In this document: positions 16,785 to 25,089 of the stretch, piece by piece
Numbering within the stretch: the stretch's first letter is position 1
How the letters are laid out: every line of letters begins with the position of its first letter
Source: an alpha proteobacterium U9-1i
Lineage (GTDB): Bacteria > Pseudomonadota > Alphaproteobacteria > Caulobacterales > Aquidulcibacteraceae
DNA: 64,000 nt
Assembly: GCA_000974665.1 (NCBI GenBank)
Contig: BBSY01000005.1
Coordinates: 1-64,000 of the forward strand
Direction of reading: 5' to 3'
Program-made: the position numbers and the translations under genes
The notes under the pieces: generated by a model
The model's database searches: none
What the model was told of the DNA's origin: nothing
Seen by the model: the letters and a program-made list of their open reading frames with translations, nothing else

Positions 16785-17438
16785 ATGGACCAAACGATCT
16801 CCCACCGCCCGCCCCCCGCGCCGAGCGCTTCCGCGTTGCTGGAGGATTTGATCGACGTTTTCCCGAATGAACGGGTTTCATTTGGGGAATTGATCGATCG
16901 GCTGGACCTGCGCGCGCATGGGGTTTTGTTGCTGATCCTGGCGCTACCGATGTGCATCCCCAACGTGCCCGGCATTTCGACGATTTTTGGCGCGCTGATG
17001 ATGCTTCCGGCGCTTCAGCTAACATTGGGCCAGCGGCGCTTGTGGGTTCCCTCAAATGTGAGGGCCTGGACGTTTCCGCGTACGGGCCTAACGCGCACCT
17101 TGGTGGCGACGATCCCGACCTTGCGGCGCTGCGAAGTGTTGGTGAAACCGCGGCTCTCGCTGCTGACGCGGTTTCCGGTGACGATCCTCGTCGGCCTGCA
17201 AACGTTGCTGATGGCGTTTATTCTGATCCTGCCGATCCCGTTCGCCAATTGGCCGCCCGGCATGACGGTGGCGATCACTGCGTTGGCGCTGTTGCAGCGT
17301 GACGGCGTGTTGATGCTGCTGACGATCCCGGCCGCTATCGCGTCGGTGGCGTCGGTCTATCTCGGCACGCGCCTCGGGCTTGCTGCCTTCAACAGCATCG
17401 CCGACTGGGTGCAGGGATTGATCGCTGGCTTGAACTAG
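16785..17438 (+). CDS. exoD: ExoD family membrane protein
   Basis: 217 residues. ExoD signature: SFGELIDRLDLRAHGVLLLI, LALPMCIPNVPGISTIFGAL and LQLTLGQRRLWVP, followed by several hydrophobic helices. ExoD was described in Sinorhizobium as affecting exopolysaccharide output and alkaline tolerance, but its molecular action is unknown. It is an inner-membrane protein. Its stop overlaps that of the convergent lipoprotein gene as CTAG (17435..17438). Confidence 0.87.
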   Translation: MDQTISHRPPPAPSASALLEDLIDVFPNERVSFGELIDRLDLRAHGVLLLILALPMCIPNVPGISTIFGALMMLPALQLTLGQRRLWVPSNVRAWTFPRTGLTRTLVATIPTLRRCEVLVKPRLSLLTRFPVTILVGLQTLLMAFILILPIPFANWPPGMTVAITALALLQRDGVLMLLTIPAAIASVASVYLGTRLGLAAFNSIADWVQGLIAGLN

Positions 17439-18289
17439 CCGCGCTTGATCAGCCAGCCGAGGCTGGCGCCGTCGCGTCCCATTGCTTGCTCAACAGTGCG
17501 GCCAGCCTGCGCGCGCGGTTGCGTCGCGCCGCGCTGAAACTCGATCTCGCCTTCGCCGGCGCGGCGATCTTCGTCGGAAATCGGCTCATACACTTGAACG
17601 GCAGCGCCCGAAGCGTCGGCAATGCATTCGCGACGTGAGCCATCGGATTCACGGATGCGCACGGCGACGACGCCTTCATCCATGGCGCTCGCGAACGTGA
17701 TGCGCGCTGGACGCGCCGAGACACGGCCAAGGCAGGCATCGATCGCGGGGATGAGCTCCGGCAGCACACTGGCCCAGGTTGCGCGCTCGCCGGCGTTCAC
17801 ACCGCGACGGGCGCATCCTTGGTAGGCGACGCCTTCAAACAAGACGTGCGCCACGTAAGGCAAAGCGGCGCCGCTGGAGATTTGGCATTCCTGCTGCATC
17901 ACGGTGATCGTGAGCGGACCCGCGACGACACGCATGCCGTTGGCGCGATAATCGCGCTCGCCGGTGAGAGCGCCGTCATCGCCCAAGCCGGGGCGCGAGA
18001 ATTGCGCGTAGTCGCTGAGCAAGCTCAGTTCCCAGGCGCCCTCTTCGCCGCCGAGCGCGCCGATGCCGCCCGAGGCCTGGAAATCACCTTCGTAGAGCGC
18101 GCGCGTGGCGGCGTCCGCCGCCCCTCCGAGAGCGGCCAATTGCTCGGCCGCGAGCTGCGCTTCACGCTCAGCATTGGTGGGGGGCGCGTTCGCCTCCTCG
18201 CCGGAAGGCGCGGGCGGTTGGCACGCAGCCAACATCGCCGCTGCCGCCAGCGCCGTGACGATCCCCAAGCCGCGGACCCGGTTCCGCAT
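17435..18289 (-). CDS. Putative lipoprotein
   Basis: 284 residues counted from the ATG at 18289, which has AAAGGG about 5 bases upstream. Lipobox AAMLAAC-QPPAP. After an Ala/Glu-rich linker (residues about 30-60) comes a region with QECQISSGAALPYVAHVLFEG, CARRGVNAGERATW and AIDACLGRVSARPARI, then SRRECIADASGAAVQVYEPI, a DUF333/NlpE-like short motif but not diagnostic. The C-terminal 30 residues are polar. Function unknown. It is divergent from the methyltransferase gene, 80 bases away. Confidence 0.6.
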   Translation of the reverse strand: MRNRVRGLGIVTALAAAAMLAACQPPAPSGEEANAPPTNAEREAQLAAEQLAALGGAADAATRALYEGDFQASGGIGALGGEEGAWELSLLSDYAQFSRPGLGDDGALTGERDYRANGMRVVAGPLTITVMQQECQISSGAALPYVAHVLFEGVAYQGCARRGVNAGERATWASVLPELIPAIDACLGRVSARPARITFASAMDEGVVAVRIRESDGSRRECIADASGAAVQVYEPISDEDRRAGEGEIEFQRGATQPRAQAGRTVEQAMGRDGASLGWLIKRG

Positions 18290-18369
18290 ACTGCCCTTTC
18301 CCGACGCCAATGCGCTTCGCGCCACCCATAGCAGACGCCAACGCCGTCGCGAGAGGGTAGTATAGCCAC

Positions 18370-19503
18370 ATGCACCGTGATTCCGGCGCCCCAGTGTACG
18401 AGTTTTTCGCGGGCGGCGGATTGGCCCGACTGGGGCTTGAGCCGGATTTCGCCTGCGTTTTCGCCAACGACATCGAACCGGCGAAGACCCGCGCCTATCA
18501 GGCCGCGTTCGGGGCCGAGGGTTTGCGCCTTGGCGACATCACCCAACTCACCGCCGCCGACCTGCCCGGCCGCGCCGCCTTGGCGTGGGCGAGCTTCCCC
18601 TGCCAGGACCTTTCACTGGCTGGCGCGCGCGGCGGCCTGGACGCGGCGCGCTCGGGCACGTTCTGGGGCTTCCATCGGCTTATCGAGGAACTCGTCGGCG
18701 AGGACCGCGCGCCGCCGGTGCTGTCGCTAGAGAACGTGTGCGGGCTCCTCAGCTCACGCGGCGGCGCCGATTTCGCGGCCTTGGTCGAAGCTTTGGGCAA
18801 GCTGGGCTATCGCGTCGGCGCGCTCGAGATCGACGCGGCGTTGTTTGTGCCGCAATCGCGGCCGCGCTTGTTCATCGTCGCGATCCGCACCGCGGCGCCG
18901 CGACACCTGATGGTGCGCGAACCGGTTGAACCGTTTCACTCGCAGGCGCTGCAGAACGCGGTGGCGAAACTGCCGGAACAGGTACGCGCGAGTTGGATCT
19001 GGTGGCGGCTCGACACGCCGCCGCAACGCAATACGCGGTTGGTCGATGTGCTCGACGATGCGGAGTGGGATGCGCCGGAGAAAACTGAGCGGCTGATCTC
19101 ACAAATGAGCAATTTGCAGCGCGCGCGCCTCGATAGCATTCGCGCCAGCGGCTATCGCGAAGCGGGGGCGGTGTTCCGGCGTATTCGCATCGAGGATGGC
19201 GAGCGCGTGCAGCGCGCGGAAGCGCGATTTGACGGCATTGCCGGGTGTTTGCGCACGCCGACGGGCGGTTCGAGCCGGCAAATCCTGATGATGGTGGAGC
19301 ATGGCCAAGTGCGCTCGCGCCTCATCACGCCGCGCGAAGCGGCGCGGCTGATGGGCGTGCCCGATCATTATCCGCTACCCGAAAGCCAAACCGCGGCGTT
19401 GCATTTAATTGGTGACGCCGTGTGCGTTTCCGCAGTGCGCTGGCTTTCACAGCGTTTGCTTGCCCCGCTCGCGGGCGCGGCGCGGGCTGAGCTGAGCGCG
19501 TGA
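18370..19503 (+). CDS. DNA (cytosine-5-)-methyltransferase
   Basis: 377 residues, complete C5-cytosine methylase. Motif I YEFFAGGGLARLGL (SAM), motif IV ASFPCQDLSLAG with the catalytic Cys, motif VI LSLENVCG, motif VIII QSRPRLFIVAI, motif IX RLITPREAARLMGVPDHY, and motif X LIGDAVCVSAV. The target recognition domain between VIII and IX has a WWRLDTPP segment. The GTG start of the Vsr gene overlaps its stop (19500..19503), so the two are translated together. No restriction endonuclease gene is adjacent, so it is a solitary Dcm-like enzyme; its target site cannot be read from sequence. Confidence 0.93.
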   Translation: MHRDSGAPVYEFFAGGGLARLGLEPDFACVFANDIEPAKTRAYQAAFGAEGLRLGDITQLTAADLPGRAALAWASFPCQDLSLAGARGGLDAARSGTFWGFHRLIEELVGEDRAPPVLSLENVCGLLSSRGGADFAALVEALGKLGYRVGALEIDAALFVPQSRPRLFIVAIRTAAPRHLMVREPVEPFHSQALQNAVAKLPEQVRASWIWWRLDTPPQRNTRLVDVLDDAEWDAPEKTERLISQMSNLQRARLDSIRASGYREAGAVFRRIRIEDGERVQRAEARFDGIAGCLRTPTGGSSRQILMMVEHGQVRSRLITPREAARLMGVPDHYPLPESQTAALHLIGDAVCVSAVRWLSQRLLAPLAGAARAELSA

Positions 19504-19925
19504 CCCCGCGCGCGCACGACGTTTTCGATGACGCCAAACGCTCCGCGGTGATGCGCGCGGTGAAAAGCCGAGACACGGCGCCGGAGCGCGCTGTGCGCGA
19601 CGCGGCTTGCGCGGCGGGCTATGCGCGACGCTACCGTTTGAGTGGCGGAGGACTGCCCGGTAAACCGGATTTGGTGTTTGGCGCGATGCACAAGGCTGTG
19701 TTCGTGCATGGCTGCTTTTGGCACGGCCACACGTGCAAACGCGGCGCGCGTAAGCCGAAAGACAATGCGCGCTACTGGAGCGAGAAAATCGCCCGCAACC
19801 GTGCACGCGATGCGCGGGTGCTGCGTGAGCTGGGCGATGCGGGCTGGAGCGCGCTGGTGATTTGGGAGTGCGAGACGCGGGACAATGCGGCGCTCAGGGA
19901 TCGGCTTTCGCGCTTTCTCGGCTGA
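19500..19925 (+). CDS. vsr: Very short patch repair endonuclease
   Basis: 141 residues, close to E. coli Vsr in length and motifs: RSAVMRAVKSRDTAPE (N-terminal), GLPGKPDLVF with the catalytic Asp, KAVFVHGCFWHGHTC (metal and zinc ligands), YWSEKIARNRARD, and WSALVIWECE. It nicks T:G mismatches produced by deamination of the methylcytosine made by the overlapping methylase, starting their repair back to C:G. The start is a GTG overlapping the methylase stop, implying coupled translation. Confidence 0.95.
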   Translation: MTPRAHDVFDDAKRSAVMRAVKSRDTAPERAVRDAACAAGYARRYRLSGGGLPGKPDLVFGAMHKAVFVHGCFWHGHTCKRGARKPKDNARYWSEKIARNRARDARVLRELGDAGWSALVIWECETRDNAALRDRLSRFLG

Positions 19926-20133
19926 GAGCCGCCGGCTTCCAGCAGGCCGCGACGTTCGTCGCTCTCGCCGGGATGCTCCGCCCGCGCGCATCGTTGGCTT
20001 GCCATCAAAGCCGCCAACGCCCCTGCCCCGACTACCCGGATGACCGTCATGCCGGACCTCTAGATTGCGAATAGTTCTCATTAGCAGGTGATTTAGGGCG
20101 AACGTCAAGCGAGCAGGTGAGAAATCGTGCTGT

Positions 20134-21456
20134 CTAGGCGGCTGTTCGGCCCTTTTGCAGGCCCACGGGCCGCGCGAGCGGCGCTTCGAGCGTGAAGGAG
20201 AAAACCGAGCCTTGGCCGAGTTCGCTCTGCGCCTGCAATTGGCCGCCCATCAAGCGCGCGAGCCGAAGCGAAATCGAGAGCCCGAGGCCGGGCCCTTGCG
20301 CATGACGTTCGCCCTCGCTCATCCGCGCGCGCCCCAGAACGACGGCGACTTGCGAACGCGACATGCCGCAACCGGTGTCAGACACGATGAAAGCAAGCTT
20401 CACGCGCCCCGGCGTCGCCGCCTCCTGCCAACGCAGCTCAACCCGCACGCCGCCGTGGGTGGTGTAGCGCACGGCGTTGGCGATCAGGTTGAACAGGATC
20501 TGACGCACGCGCAGCGGGTCGACATCGACGCGCGCTGGAACGTCGGGCGCGATGTCGAGGAAAAGTTCGAGGCCCTTATCGTGCGCGGCGCTGCGGAATG
20601 CGCTTAAGACGTTGCGAGCAAGTTCACGCACGTCGGTCGGCTTCGGTTCAACGCGCAGCATGCCGTTCTCAAGCCGATCGAGGTCGGCGAGATCGTCGAG
20701 CACAAGACGCAACACGTCGCCAGCCTGCACCAAGACAGCGATTTGCTGGCGCGCGTCGGGTGTTATGGCGGCGCGCTTCAGATGCTCAGCGGCGCCGATG
20801 AGCGCGGCCATGGGCGTACGCAATTCATCGCGCATCCTGCGAATTGTATCGGACTTCGCTGCTGCGGCCGCAGCCGCGGCCTGGCGTTCGCGCGCGGCGG
20901 ACGCTTCCGCGCGCGCGTGCGCCTGATCGGACGCCACGAGGCTGCGCCACAGATTGAAGCCAAAGCCGAGGAACAACACCGCGCCGATCAGCGGCATCAG
21001 ATCGAGCGGGTTGTCAGCGCCGCCGATGAAATAGTCCGCGATCGGCAAACCGATCAGCATCCCGATCGTCGGCAAAAGGCCGGCGATCGCGAACGGCGGA
21101 TAGGCGCGCAAAGAGGTAGCGCCGTTGGCGAGGCCGGCGATGATGTAGATCACACCGAGCGTCTCGCCATGGACGTACGGCGCAAACCAAAGCGCCGGCG
21201 CAATGAGATTGCCGTAGGCGCTCTGCGCGAACGTCCAGGCGATCATGGCGCGATTGTCGGACGGCGGATCACCGGCCTCGGCGCGCTTGGCGAGTTGGGC
21301 GTAGAGGCTGCGATCGGTCCAAACCAAACCGACGAACAGTGCGAACCAAAACAACGGCGCGAGGCTTTGCAGGATGGCGATCGCGACAAGGGTGACGATG
21401 CCGGTGCCGATGGTGCGCGGCAGGAAGTTGGTCACACGGTCGCGCCCCAGCGCCAT
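20134..21456 (-). CDS. Histidine kinase-like protein lacking the phospho-acceptor His
   Basis: 440 residues counted from the ATG at 21456; a TTG at 21579 is an alternative. There are about six hydrophobic helices in the first half, then an Ala-rich linker, a dimerisation helix and an HATPase domain. The ATPase boxes look intact: N box NLIANAVRYTTHG, G1 VSDTGCGMS, G2 GPGLGLSISLRLARLMGG. The H box, however, reads IRRMRDELRTPMAAL where kinases have S-H-E-L-R-T-P; the codon at 20827-20829 is GAT (Asp) instead of CAT/CAC (His). It therefore cannot autophosphorylate in the usual way unless the base is a sequencing error. No response regulator is adjacent. Confidence 0.85.
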   Translation of the reverse strand: MALGRDRVTNFLPRTIGTGIVTLVAIAILQSLAPLFWFALFVGLVWTDRSLYAQLAKRAEAGDPPSDNRAMIAWTFAQSAYGNLIAPALWFAPYVHGETLGVIYIIAGLANGATSLRAYPPFAIAGLLPTIGMLIGLPIADYFIGGADNPLDLMPLIGAVLFLGFGFNLWRSLVASDQAHARAEASAARERQAAAAAAAAKSDTIRRMRDELRTPMAALIGAAEHLKRAAITPDARQQIAVLVQAGDVLRLVLDDLADLDRLENGMLRVEPKPTDVRELARNVLSAFRSAAHDKGLELFLDIAPDVPARVDVDPLRVRQILFNLIANAVRYTTHGGVRVELRWQEAATPGRVKLAFIVSDTGCGMSRSQVAVVLGRARMSEGERHAQGPGLGLSISLRLARLMGGQLQAQSELGQGSVFSFTLEAPLARPVGLQKGRTAA

Positions 21457-21626
21457 GAAGGCGCGCGCCCGCTTGGCCTTCAGGCTGGAGTCGGCCCGGT
21501 CGGCGGGGCCGAGAAGCAGCGTCGGGGGCGGCGCGTGTGACAAACCGCAGGCGATTGTGGACAAAGCCCCCTGCGGCAAGGTTAACGATCCTGTCAGATT
21601 GACACGCGGGCCTTATGGTTCCAGTT

Positions 21627-21642
21627 GATTGAACGTTCAATC
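21627..21642. promoter_or_regulatory. Perfect 16-base palindrome, probable operator
   Basis: GATTGAACGTTCAATC is its own reverse complement. It lies 22 bases after a TTGACA (-35-like, 21599-21604) and 12 bases before the ATG of the SRPBCC gene, overlapping the expected transcription start. The shape suits a dimeric TetR-type repressor, but no regulator gene is adjacent. Confidence 0.55.
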
Positions 21643-21654
21643 TAGGGGGTGTTG

Positions 21655-22200
21655 ATGCAGAAATTCCTGATCTCGGCATTGGTCGTCGCGCTGTCGACGT
21701 TCGCAACGCCGGCGGCGGCGGAAGTCGTGAACGCCTCCCCTGGCAGTTTCATGCTGCGCGCCGAGGAGATCGTGAATGCGGAGCCGGACAGAGTTTGGCG
21801 CGCATTGAGCCGGGTGCAAAATTGGTGGAACGCCGCCCACACTTATTCGGGCGATTCCAGCAACTTGCGCTTAGCCGCCCGCGCTGGCGGCTGCTTTTGC
21901 GAAACCTGGGGCGCCGGCCAATCGGTCGAGCACGCCCGGGTCGTGATGGTCTCGGACCTGGAGGGCGTGCGGACGCTACGGCTCCTCGGGGCGCTGGGGC
22001 CGCTTCAGGACATGGGCGTATCCGGCGTGCTGACGTTCTCGGTCGCGGAAGACGCCGCGGGCGCGAAAGTCACCATGACGTATCGCATAGCAGGCGACCC
22101 GGCTCTGGGTCTGGATTCCCTTGCACCCCTCGTTGATGGGGTCTTGAATGAACAATTCGGGCGGCTCGTACGTTATTCGCGTGGCGAGGGGCTTAATTGA
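21655..22200 (+). CDS. Secreted SRPBCC (START-like) domain protein
   Basis: 181 residues counted from the ATG at 21655, preceded by AGGGGG; GTG and TTG codons 3-6 bases earlier are alternatives. A signal peptide ends near ATPAAA-EVVN. The body has the helix-grip pattern of SRPBCC proteins: EEIVNAEPDRVWRALSRVQN, WWNAAHTYSGDSSNL, GVSGVLTFSVAED, KVTMTYRIAGDPALGL. Proteins of this kind bind hydrophobic ligands; a periplasmic version has no assigned role. It is probably controlled through the palindrome just upstream. Confidence 0.78.
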   Translation: MQKFLISALVVALSTFATPAAAEVVNASPGSFMLRAEEIVNAEPDRVWRALSRVQNWWNAAHTYSGDSSNLRLAARAGGCFCETWGAGQSVEHARVVMVSDLEGVRTLRLLGALGPLQDMGVSGVLTFSVAEDAAGAKVTMTYRIAGDPALGLDSLAPLVDGVLNEQFGRLVRYSRGEGLN

Positions 22201-22289
22201 GCACCGCGTTCATGTTGGGCTCAGACCCGCCTGACGAAAATTCAACTCGATAGCGGGCGTCGCCCGGCATTCGTACACGGAGGGATTCA

Positions 22290-22946
22290 ATGATCCGCAA
22301 ACTACTGATCGGCCTGTCGGCCGTCATGCTTATGGCCGCTTGCACCACGACCGACATGGTCACCGGTGAGCGCACTCGCAACAACACCGGCACCGGCGCC
22401 ATCCTTGGCGCGCTCGGCGGCGCCGCACTCGGCACGCTCGCCGGCGGCGACGACCGCCGCAACGCGCTCATCGGCGCGGGCATCGGCGCGCTCGCGGGCG
22501 CGGGCATCGGCCAATACATGGACCGCCAAGAACAGAACCTCCGCGAACGTCTCGCCGGTTCGGGCGTTGGCGTGACGCGCGTCAGCCAAAGCCAAATCAT
22601 GCTGAACTTCCCGGCCGACCTCACGTTCGACTTCAATCGCGACGCGGTGAAGAGCCAGTTCGTGCCGACGCTGGGCCAAGTCGCCAGCGTGCTCAGCGAA
22701 TACCCGCAAACCACGGTGGACGTGTACGGCCATGCCGACTCGGTTGGCGCGGATGCGTACAACCAAGACCTCTCGGAACGCCGGGCGATGAACGTGTCGT
22801 CGGTGCTGATGAGCGGCGGCGTGATCCGCCAGCGTCTGATCGCGACCGGCTACGGCGAAACCCGCCCCGTGGCCGACAATTCGACGGATACAGGCCGCGC
22901 CCGCAACCGCCGCGTTGAAGTGTATATCAGCGCCTTCCAGGGCTGA
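22290..22946 (+). CDS. OmpA-family lipoprotein with glycine zipper (YiaD-like)
   Basis: 218 residues. Lipobox MLMAAC-TTTD, then a glycine-zipper segment (GAILGALGGAALGTLAG; ALIGAGIGALAGAGIGQYMD, residues about 32-80), then an OmpA C-terminal peptidoglycan-binding domain: FDFNRDAVKSQF, VDVYGHADSVGADAYNQDLS, RRAMNVSSVL, and GYGETRPVADN...ARNRRVEVYI. It anchors the outer membrane to the peptidoglycan. A strong terminator lies 21 bases after the stop, so it is probably its own unit. Confidence 0.9.
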   Translation: MIRKLLIGLSAVMLMAACTTTDMVTGERTRNNTGTGAILGALGGAALGTLAGGDDRRNALIGAGIGALAGAGIGQYMDRQEQNLRERLAGSGVGVTRVSQSQIMLNFPADLTFDFNRDAVKSQFVPTLGQVASVLSEYPQTTVDVYGHADSVGADAYNQDLSERRAMNVSSVLMSGGVIRQRLIATGYGETRPVADNSTDTGRARNRRVEVYISAFQG

Positions 22947-22966
22947 TCCGAACGACGTCAACAACC

Positions 22967-23007
22967 AACGCCGCCGCGCCTACGAACGCGGCGGCGTTTT
23001 TGTTTCT
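22967..23007 (+). terminator. Rho-independent terminator
   Basis: Stem AACGCCGCCGCG / CGCGGCGGCGTT with an 8-base loop, followed by TTTGTTT. It ends the OmpA-type gene; its tail runs to within 11 bases of the next start codon, so the downstream lipoprotein gene must use read-through or a promoter inside this element. Confidence 0.85.
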
Positions 23008-23017
23008 GGAGACCGCC

Positions 23018-23476
23018 ATGCGCGCATTATCGATCGCATCTGTGTTGGCCTTGGCGCTGTTTGCGTGTTCACCAGCTGAAGATGCGAAGGCGCCCGAGGC
23101 AGCGCCGGTCGCCCAACCGGCAGCCGCCGCGCCTGCCCTTCCCGCGATTGATCCACCATGGGACGGCGCGCGTGCGGCCGGCGTCGATTTCCGCGCGGTG
23201 GGCCAAGAGCCGGGCTGGTTGCTCGACATCTACACGCAGGATCGCATCGTGCTGGCGTGGAATTACGCGCAAAGCCGCGCCGCGTTTCCGCTGACGCCGC
23301 CGCAAAGCCCGCAGGAAGGCGCAACGCGCTATGAGACACAAGCTGATGGCCACACACTGGTGATCACGACGCGCCGCGCGCCGTGCCAGGACGTGATGAG
23401 CGGCGAGAATTTCCCGGCGACGGTTGAGATCGTGATTGATGGCACGACGCTGCAGGGATGTGGGAGAAGCGCTTAG
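23018..23476 (+). CDS. COG3650-like lipoprotein
   Basis: 152 residues counted from the ATG at 23018, with GGAG 6 bases upstream. Lipobox LALALFAC-SPAED, then an Ala/Pro linker. The mature domain shows FRAVGQEPGWLLDIYTQDRI and PCQDVMSGENFPATVEIVI ending LQGCGR, the pattern of small COG3650-type envelope proteins. The role is unknown. It lies directly behind the OmpA terminator. The 3' side is a family B repeat pair. Confidence 0.7.
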   Translation: MRALSIASVLALALFACSPAEDAKAPEAAPVAQPAAAAPALPAIDPPWDGARAAGVDFRAVGQEPGWLLDIYTQDRIVLAWNYAQSRAAFPLTPPQSPQEGATRYETQADGHTLVITTRRAPCQDVMSGENFPATVEIVIDGTTLQGCGRSA

Positions 23477-23482
23477 GGGCCT

Positions 23483-23590
23483 CACCCACCCCCGGATGAC
23501 GTCGTAGCCGGCAGTCCGGGGCCTATAACCACGAACGTCTGAGTTTATGGGCCCCGGACTCGCGCGTACCGCGCGATCCGGGGATGGGTG
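23483..23590. repeat. Inverted pair of palindromic repeats (family B type)
   Basis: The left half runs CACCCACCCCCGGAT, 15 variable bases, AGTCCGGGGCCTATAA. The right half, on the other strand, runs CACCCATCCCCGGAT, 15 different bases, AGTCCGGGGCCCATAAA. The outer and inner arms match while the two 15-base loops do not. It sits between two convergent genes and probably acts as a two-way terminator. Confidence 0.7.
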
Positions 23591-23595
23591 CGAGC

Positions 23596-25089
23596 TCAGA
23601 CCCGCGCGGGTTTGCGGTTCAGACGACGCGGCGGACCACTGTTCGACCACACATCGTTGCCCTTGCGGTCACGGCGATCGCCGCGATCGCGGCCCTCTCC
23701 ATCACGCGCGTGCGAGGCTTGACGGCCATCTTGTTTGGCGTGGGCGTGGCCGTGCGCATCTGAAGCGTGATGCTTCTTCGGCGCGTGTTTGCGATCTTGC
23801 TGAGGACGTTGCTGCTGCTGCGGACGATCGGACCGTTCCCCGTCTTGGCGGCCGCCTTCGCTGCGGTGACGCGGCGGGCGTTTTTGCTGCTGCGGACGGC
23901 CACCGCCTCGGCCTTGCGGCTTCGGGCGTGGGGTACGGTCGTCAGGACCTGGCGTGGCGAGCGAGAACTCCGTCTTCATCACCGGCACGTCTTGCTTGGT
24001 GAGCTTCTGGATGTCCTTCAGATACGCGCGCTCATCAGGCGCGCAGAAGCTGATCGCGAGGCCAGTTTGGCCAGCGCGCGCGGTGCGGCCGATGCGGTGC
24101 ACGTATTGCTCGGGAACGTTGGGCAGATCGAAATTGATGACGTGGCTGACTTCATCGACGTCGATGCCGCGCGCGGCGATCTCGGTAGCGACGAGCAAGC
24201 GCGCTTTGCCATTCTTGAACGCTTCGAGTGCGCGTTCACGCTGGCTTTGACTCTTGTTGCCGTGGATGGCGTCGGCGCTGAAGCCGGCATCCCACAATTT
24301 CGTGACGATGCGGTTGGCCCCGTGCTTGGTGCGGGCGAAGACCAGCGCGCGCGAGATCGACTTGTCCTTCAACAGCACGTGCAGGAGATCCTGCTTCTTG
24401 GCGTTGTCGACGTGGATGACCGCCTGCTCCACGCGCTCGGCGGTGGTGGACGGCGGGGCGACGGCGACGCGCTCGGGATCAGTGAGGAACTGACCAGCCA
24501 GCTCGGCGATCGGCGCCGGCATGGTGGCTGAGAAGAATAGTGTCTGACGCTTTTGCGGAAGCAATTTCGCAATGCGCTTCAGATCGTGGATGAAGCCCAT
24601 GTCGAGCATGTGATCGGCTTCATCGAGCACGAGGATTTCGACGGCGTCGAGCTTGATGCTGCGTTGGCTGACGAGATCGAGCAGACGGCCCGGCGTGGCG
24701 ACGAGCACATCAACGCCGCGCGCGACAGAAAGCTTCTGCTTGTGCATGGACGCGCCGCCGTAGACGACGGCCGTCGAGAGCCCGAGGAAGCGGCCATAGG
24801 TGCGGAAAGATTCCGCGATCTGGCTGGCGAGTTCACGCGTTGGCGCGAGGACAAGCGTGCGGCACGCGCGGTCGGTGGCGTGCTTGCGGACGTTGTGCAG
24901 GCGATGAAGGATGGGCAGCGCGAACGCCGCCGTCTTGCCGGTGCCGGTTTGGGCGAGGCCGATCAGATCGCGCTCGCGGAGCACTATGGGAATCGCCTGT
25001 TGCTGGATCGGCGTGGGGTTGGAATAGCCTTCCGCGGCGAGCGCCTTAAGAATGGGCGCCGCGAGGCCGAGCGTTTCAAATTGAGTCAC
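23596..25089 (-). CDS. DEAD-box RNA helicase, RhlE-like
   Basis: 497 residues counted from a GTG at 25089 (TQFETLGLAAPILKALAAEG), which matches the usual N-terminus; another GTG at 25116 adds nine residues. Helicase motifs: Q motif NPTPIQQQAIP, I AQTGTGKTAAF, Ia PTRELASQIAE, II VLDEADHMLDMGF, III SATMP, IV ALVFARTKHGA, V ATEIAARGIDVDEV, VI YVHRIGRTARAGQTG. The last 120 residues are a Gln/Arg/His-rich low-complexity tail, common in RhlE and CsdA-type helicases, that binds RNA nonspecifically. Likely roles are ribosome assembly and RNA turnover in the cytoplasm. A promoter about 170 bases upstream implies a long leader. Confidence 0.92.
   Translation of the reverse strand: MTQFETLGLAAPILKALAAEGYSNPTPIQQQAIPIVLRERDLIGLAQTGTGKTAAFALPILHRLHNVRKHATDRACRTLVLAPTRELASQIAESFRTYGRFLGLSTAVVYGGASMHKQKLSVARGVDVLVATPGRLLDLVSQRSIKLDAVEILVLDEADHMLDMGFIHDLKRIAKLLPQKRQTLFFSATMPAPIAELAGQFLTDPERVAVAPPSTTAERVEQAVIHVDNAKKQDLLHVLLKDKSISRALVFARTKHGANRIVTKLWDAGFSADAIHGNKSQSQRERALEAFKNGKARLLVATEIAARGIDVDEVSHVINFDLPNVPEQYVHRIGRTARAGQTGLAISFCAPDERAYLKDIQKLTKQDVPVMKTEFSLATPGPDDRTPRPKPQGRGGGRPQQQKRPPRHRSEGGRQDGERSDRPQQQQRPQQDRKHAPKKHHASDAHGHAHAKQDGRQASHARDGEGRDRGDRRDRKGNDVWSNSGPPRRLNRKPARV

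Noticed and set aside
18370-19925. Complete restriction-modification system
   Set aside because: The second gene is Vsr (PDLVF and HGCFWH motifs), a mismatch repair enzyme, not a restriction enzyme.
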